Positions 63,200 to 64,000 of a DNA stretch of 64,000 nt are shown here, one piece after another (the stretch's first letter is position 1; every line of letters starts with the position of its first letter). Location of the stretch: the NCBI RefSeq assembly GCF_004000785.1, contig NZ_BILX01000031.1, forward strand, positions 1 through 64,000. Direction: 5' to 3'. The notes beneath the pieces were generated by a model. It saw only the letters and a list, made by a program, of their open reading frames with translations, searched no databases and was not told where the DNA came from. The position numbers were made by a program, and so were the translations under genes. The DNA comes from Paenibacillus ehimensis NBRC 15659 (GTDB lineage: Bacteria > Bacillota > Bacilli > Paenibacillales > NBRC-103111).

Positions 63200-64000
63200 T
63201 CACTTTTGTTGACGGAGCCGGGAGGGAGAGACGCCGAAGCGCTTGGCAAAAAGGCAGCTGAACGAGCTGGGGCTGTGAAATCCAACGTTCAAGCAAATAT
63301 CCGTTATCGATGTATCGGTTCGCAGAAGAAGTCTTTTGGCTTCTCGAAGTCTGAGCTCGGTTAAGGATTGGTGGGGAGACCGACCGAACAACTGCTTGTA
63401 GCTTCTAAGGAAATGATTTGGCGATAAGCATGCCGCTCTTGAAATCTCTTCCAAGGTAATGGGCTTGGCGTAGTAAGCGGCCATATCATCGTGTCCGATG
63501 CTGACCCTTCTGAACAATTCCTCCCGTGTCGATGCTTTCCGCGATGGCAGCTTCAGCATCTCCCGGTATACTTGACGATGGACCTGCAAAAGCCTTTGCG
63601 ATAAATCATGCAGTCGTTCATCCAACCAGATGCCATCCCCTTGACGATTTCCATATTCCGCCTTTATTTTTAATATGGCCGGAGTGAGCCATTCGTCGTT
63701 GCAGTAAGTCTTTTCAACAAAATTGACGGGCCCCGGCTTCGAGGAGAGCGGGTCGTCCAACAGCTGCTCCCCGGAGGTCGCCAAGCTGCGGTAAACCTCT
63801 TCGACCATAGAGTCCGGAAAGAAGATGCAGAAGGACTCTACGGGAGCCTTCGCTTCAATGGTAATCGGAAGGAAATCCCGGGGAGGTCGAATGGAGGTCA
63901 GGGTCATTGGATCACCTTTCAAACAAGCTGTGCTTCTTATGTCTTCCGGGTCGTTCATGTCATTTCCTGCTTCTAAAAAGTGTACTAACCGATGCGCGAA
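63200..64000 (-). CDS. AraC family regulator, 5' end outside the window
   Basis: At least 252 residues. The C-terminal AraC double HTH is PITLEEISRAACLSPNHFLRSYKQLFGRSPHQSLTELRLREAKRLL, then TDICLNVGFHSPSSFSCLFAKRFGVSP. The N-terminal half is a cupin-like sensor. An ATG at 63958 exists, but the frame stays open to the window edge (FAHRLVHFLEAGND before it), so the true start probably lies beyond 64000. Confidence 0.88.
   Translation of the reverse strand, partial: FAHRLVHFLEAGNDMNDPEDIRSTACLKGDPMTLTSIRPPRDFLPITIEAKAPVESFCIFFPDSMVEEVYRSLATSGEQLLDDPLSSKPGPVNFVEKTYCNDEWLTPAILKIKAEYGNRQGDGIWLDERLHDLSQRLLQVHRQVYREMLKLPSRKASTREELFRRVSIGHDDMAAYYAKPITLEEISRAACLSPNHFLRSYKQLFGRSPHQSLTELRLREAKRLLLRTDTSITDICLNVGFHSPSSFSCLFAKRFGVSPSRLRQQK

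Noticed and set aside
1-64000. CRISPR arrays, prophage or biosynthetic cluster
   Set aside because: No regularly spaced repeats, no phage structural or integrase genes, and no NRPS/PKS or RiPP genes were seen. The CmcI-like gene stands alone.

Overview
The window looks like chromosome from a GC-rich, aerobic, endospore-forming member of the Paenibacillaceae (Bacillota). This is inferred from AGGAGG-type ribosome sites, many GTG/TTG starts, Bacillales families (DUF1128, OpuC-type transporter, CydS-type bd-oxidase subunit, LSm-like mini-proteins) and many stand-alone regulators. Most of it is GC-rich. The first ~5 kb is clearly AT-richer and contains an IS copy. No rRNA, tRNA or CRISPR array was seen.

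Layout. 1-5.1 kb: an XRE regulator with a membrane partner, a decayed IS4-family element with intact target duplication, and an AT-rich GT39-type glycosyltransferase. 5.1-21.3 kb: housekeeping and signalling genes, including two diguanylate cyclases, transketolase, PpnP, a hydroxyacid dehydrogenase fused to a PilZ domain, Pgi, YigZ, YjbQ, a cytochrome bd operon with two tiny membrane ORFs missed by ordinary gene calling, and MsrAB. 21.9-31.7 kb: a sigma-54 catabolic module. 31.8-43 kb: membrane proteins, an OmpR-type two-component system, EamA transporter, chemoreceptor, gamma-glutamyltranspeptidase, YheO-type regulator and NUDIX hydrolase. 43-50 kb: a WYL/VOC deletion scar and several regulator/operator pairs (ArsR, MocR, MarR plus quinone oxidoreductase). 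50-64 kb: accessory genes: APH-like kinase, CmcI-like methyltransferase, a run of immunity-type genes, LSm-like protein, universal stress protein, a HEAT-domain operon, paired SMR exporters, GNAT, TetR, serine hydrolase, macro domain, ankyrin protein and an AraC regulator running off the right edge.

The most coherent system is the seven-gene minus-strand operon at 28661-21895. It encodes a Rieske oxygenase, a complete OpuC-type quaternary-amine importer, an aldehyde dehydrogenase and a DmlA/TtuC-type dehydrogenase. A perfect -24/-12 promoter (TGGCAC-N5-TTGCT) precedes it, next to two palindromes and a divergent PAS-AAA+-HTH activator, and rpoN itself lies just beyond. The gene set fits L-carnitine import, cleavage to trimethylamine plus malic semialdehyde, oxidation to D-malate and decarboxylation to pyruvate. 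The Rieske reductase is not in the window. The second notable item is the single-ORF fusion of a 3-hydroxyisobutyrate-type dehydrogenase to a PilZ domain with intact c-di-GMP-binding motifs, in a window that also encodes two GGDEF enzymes.
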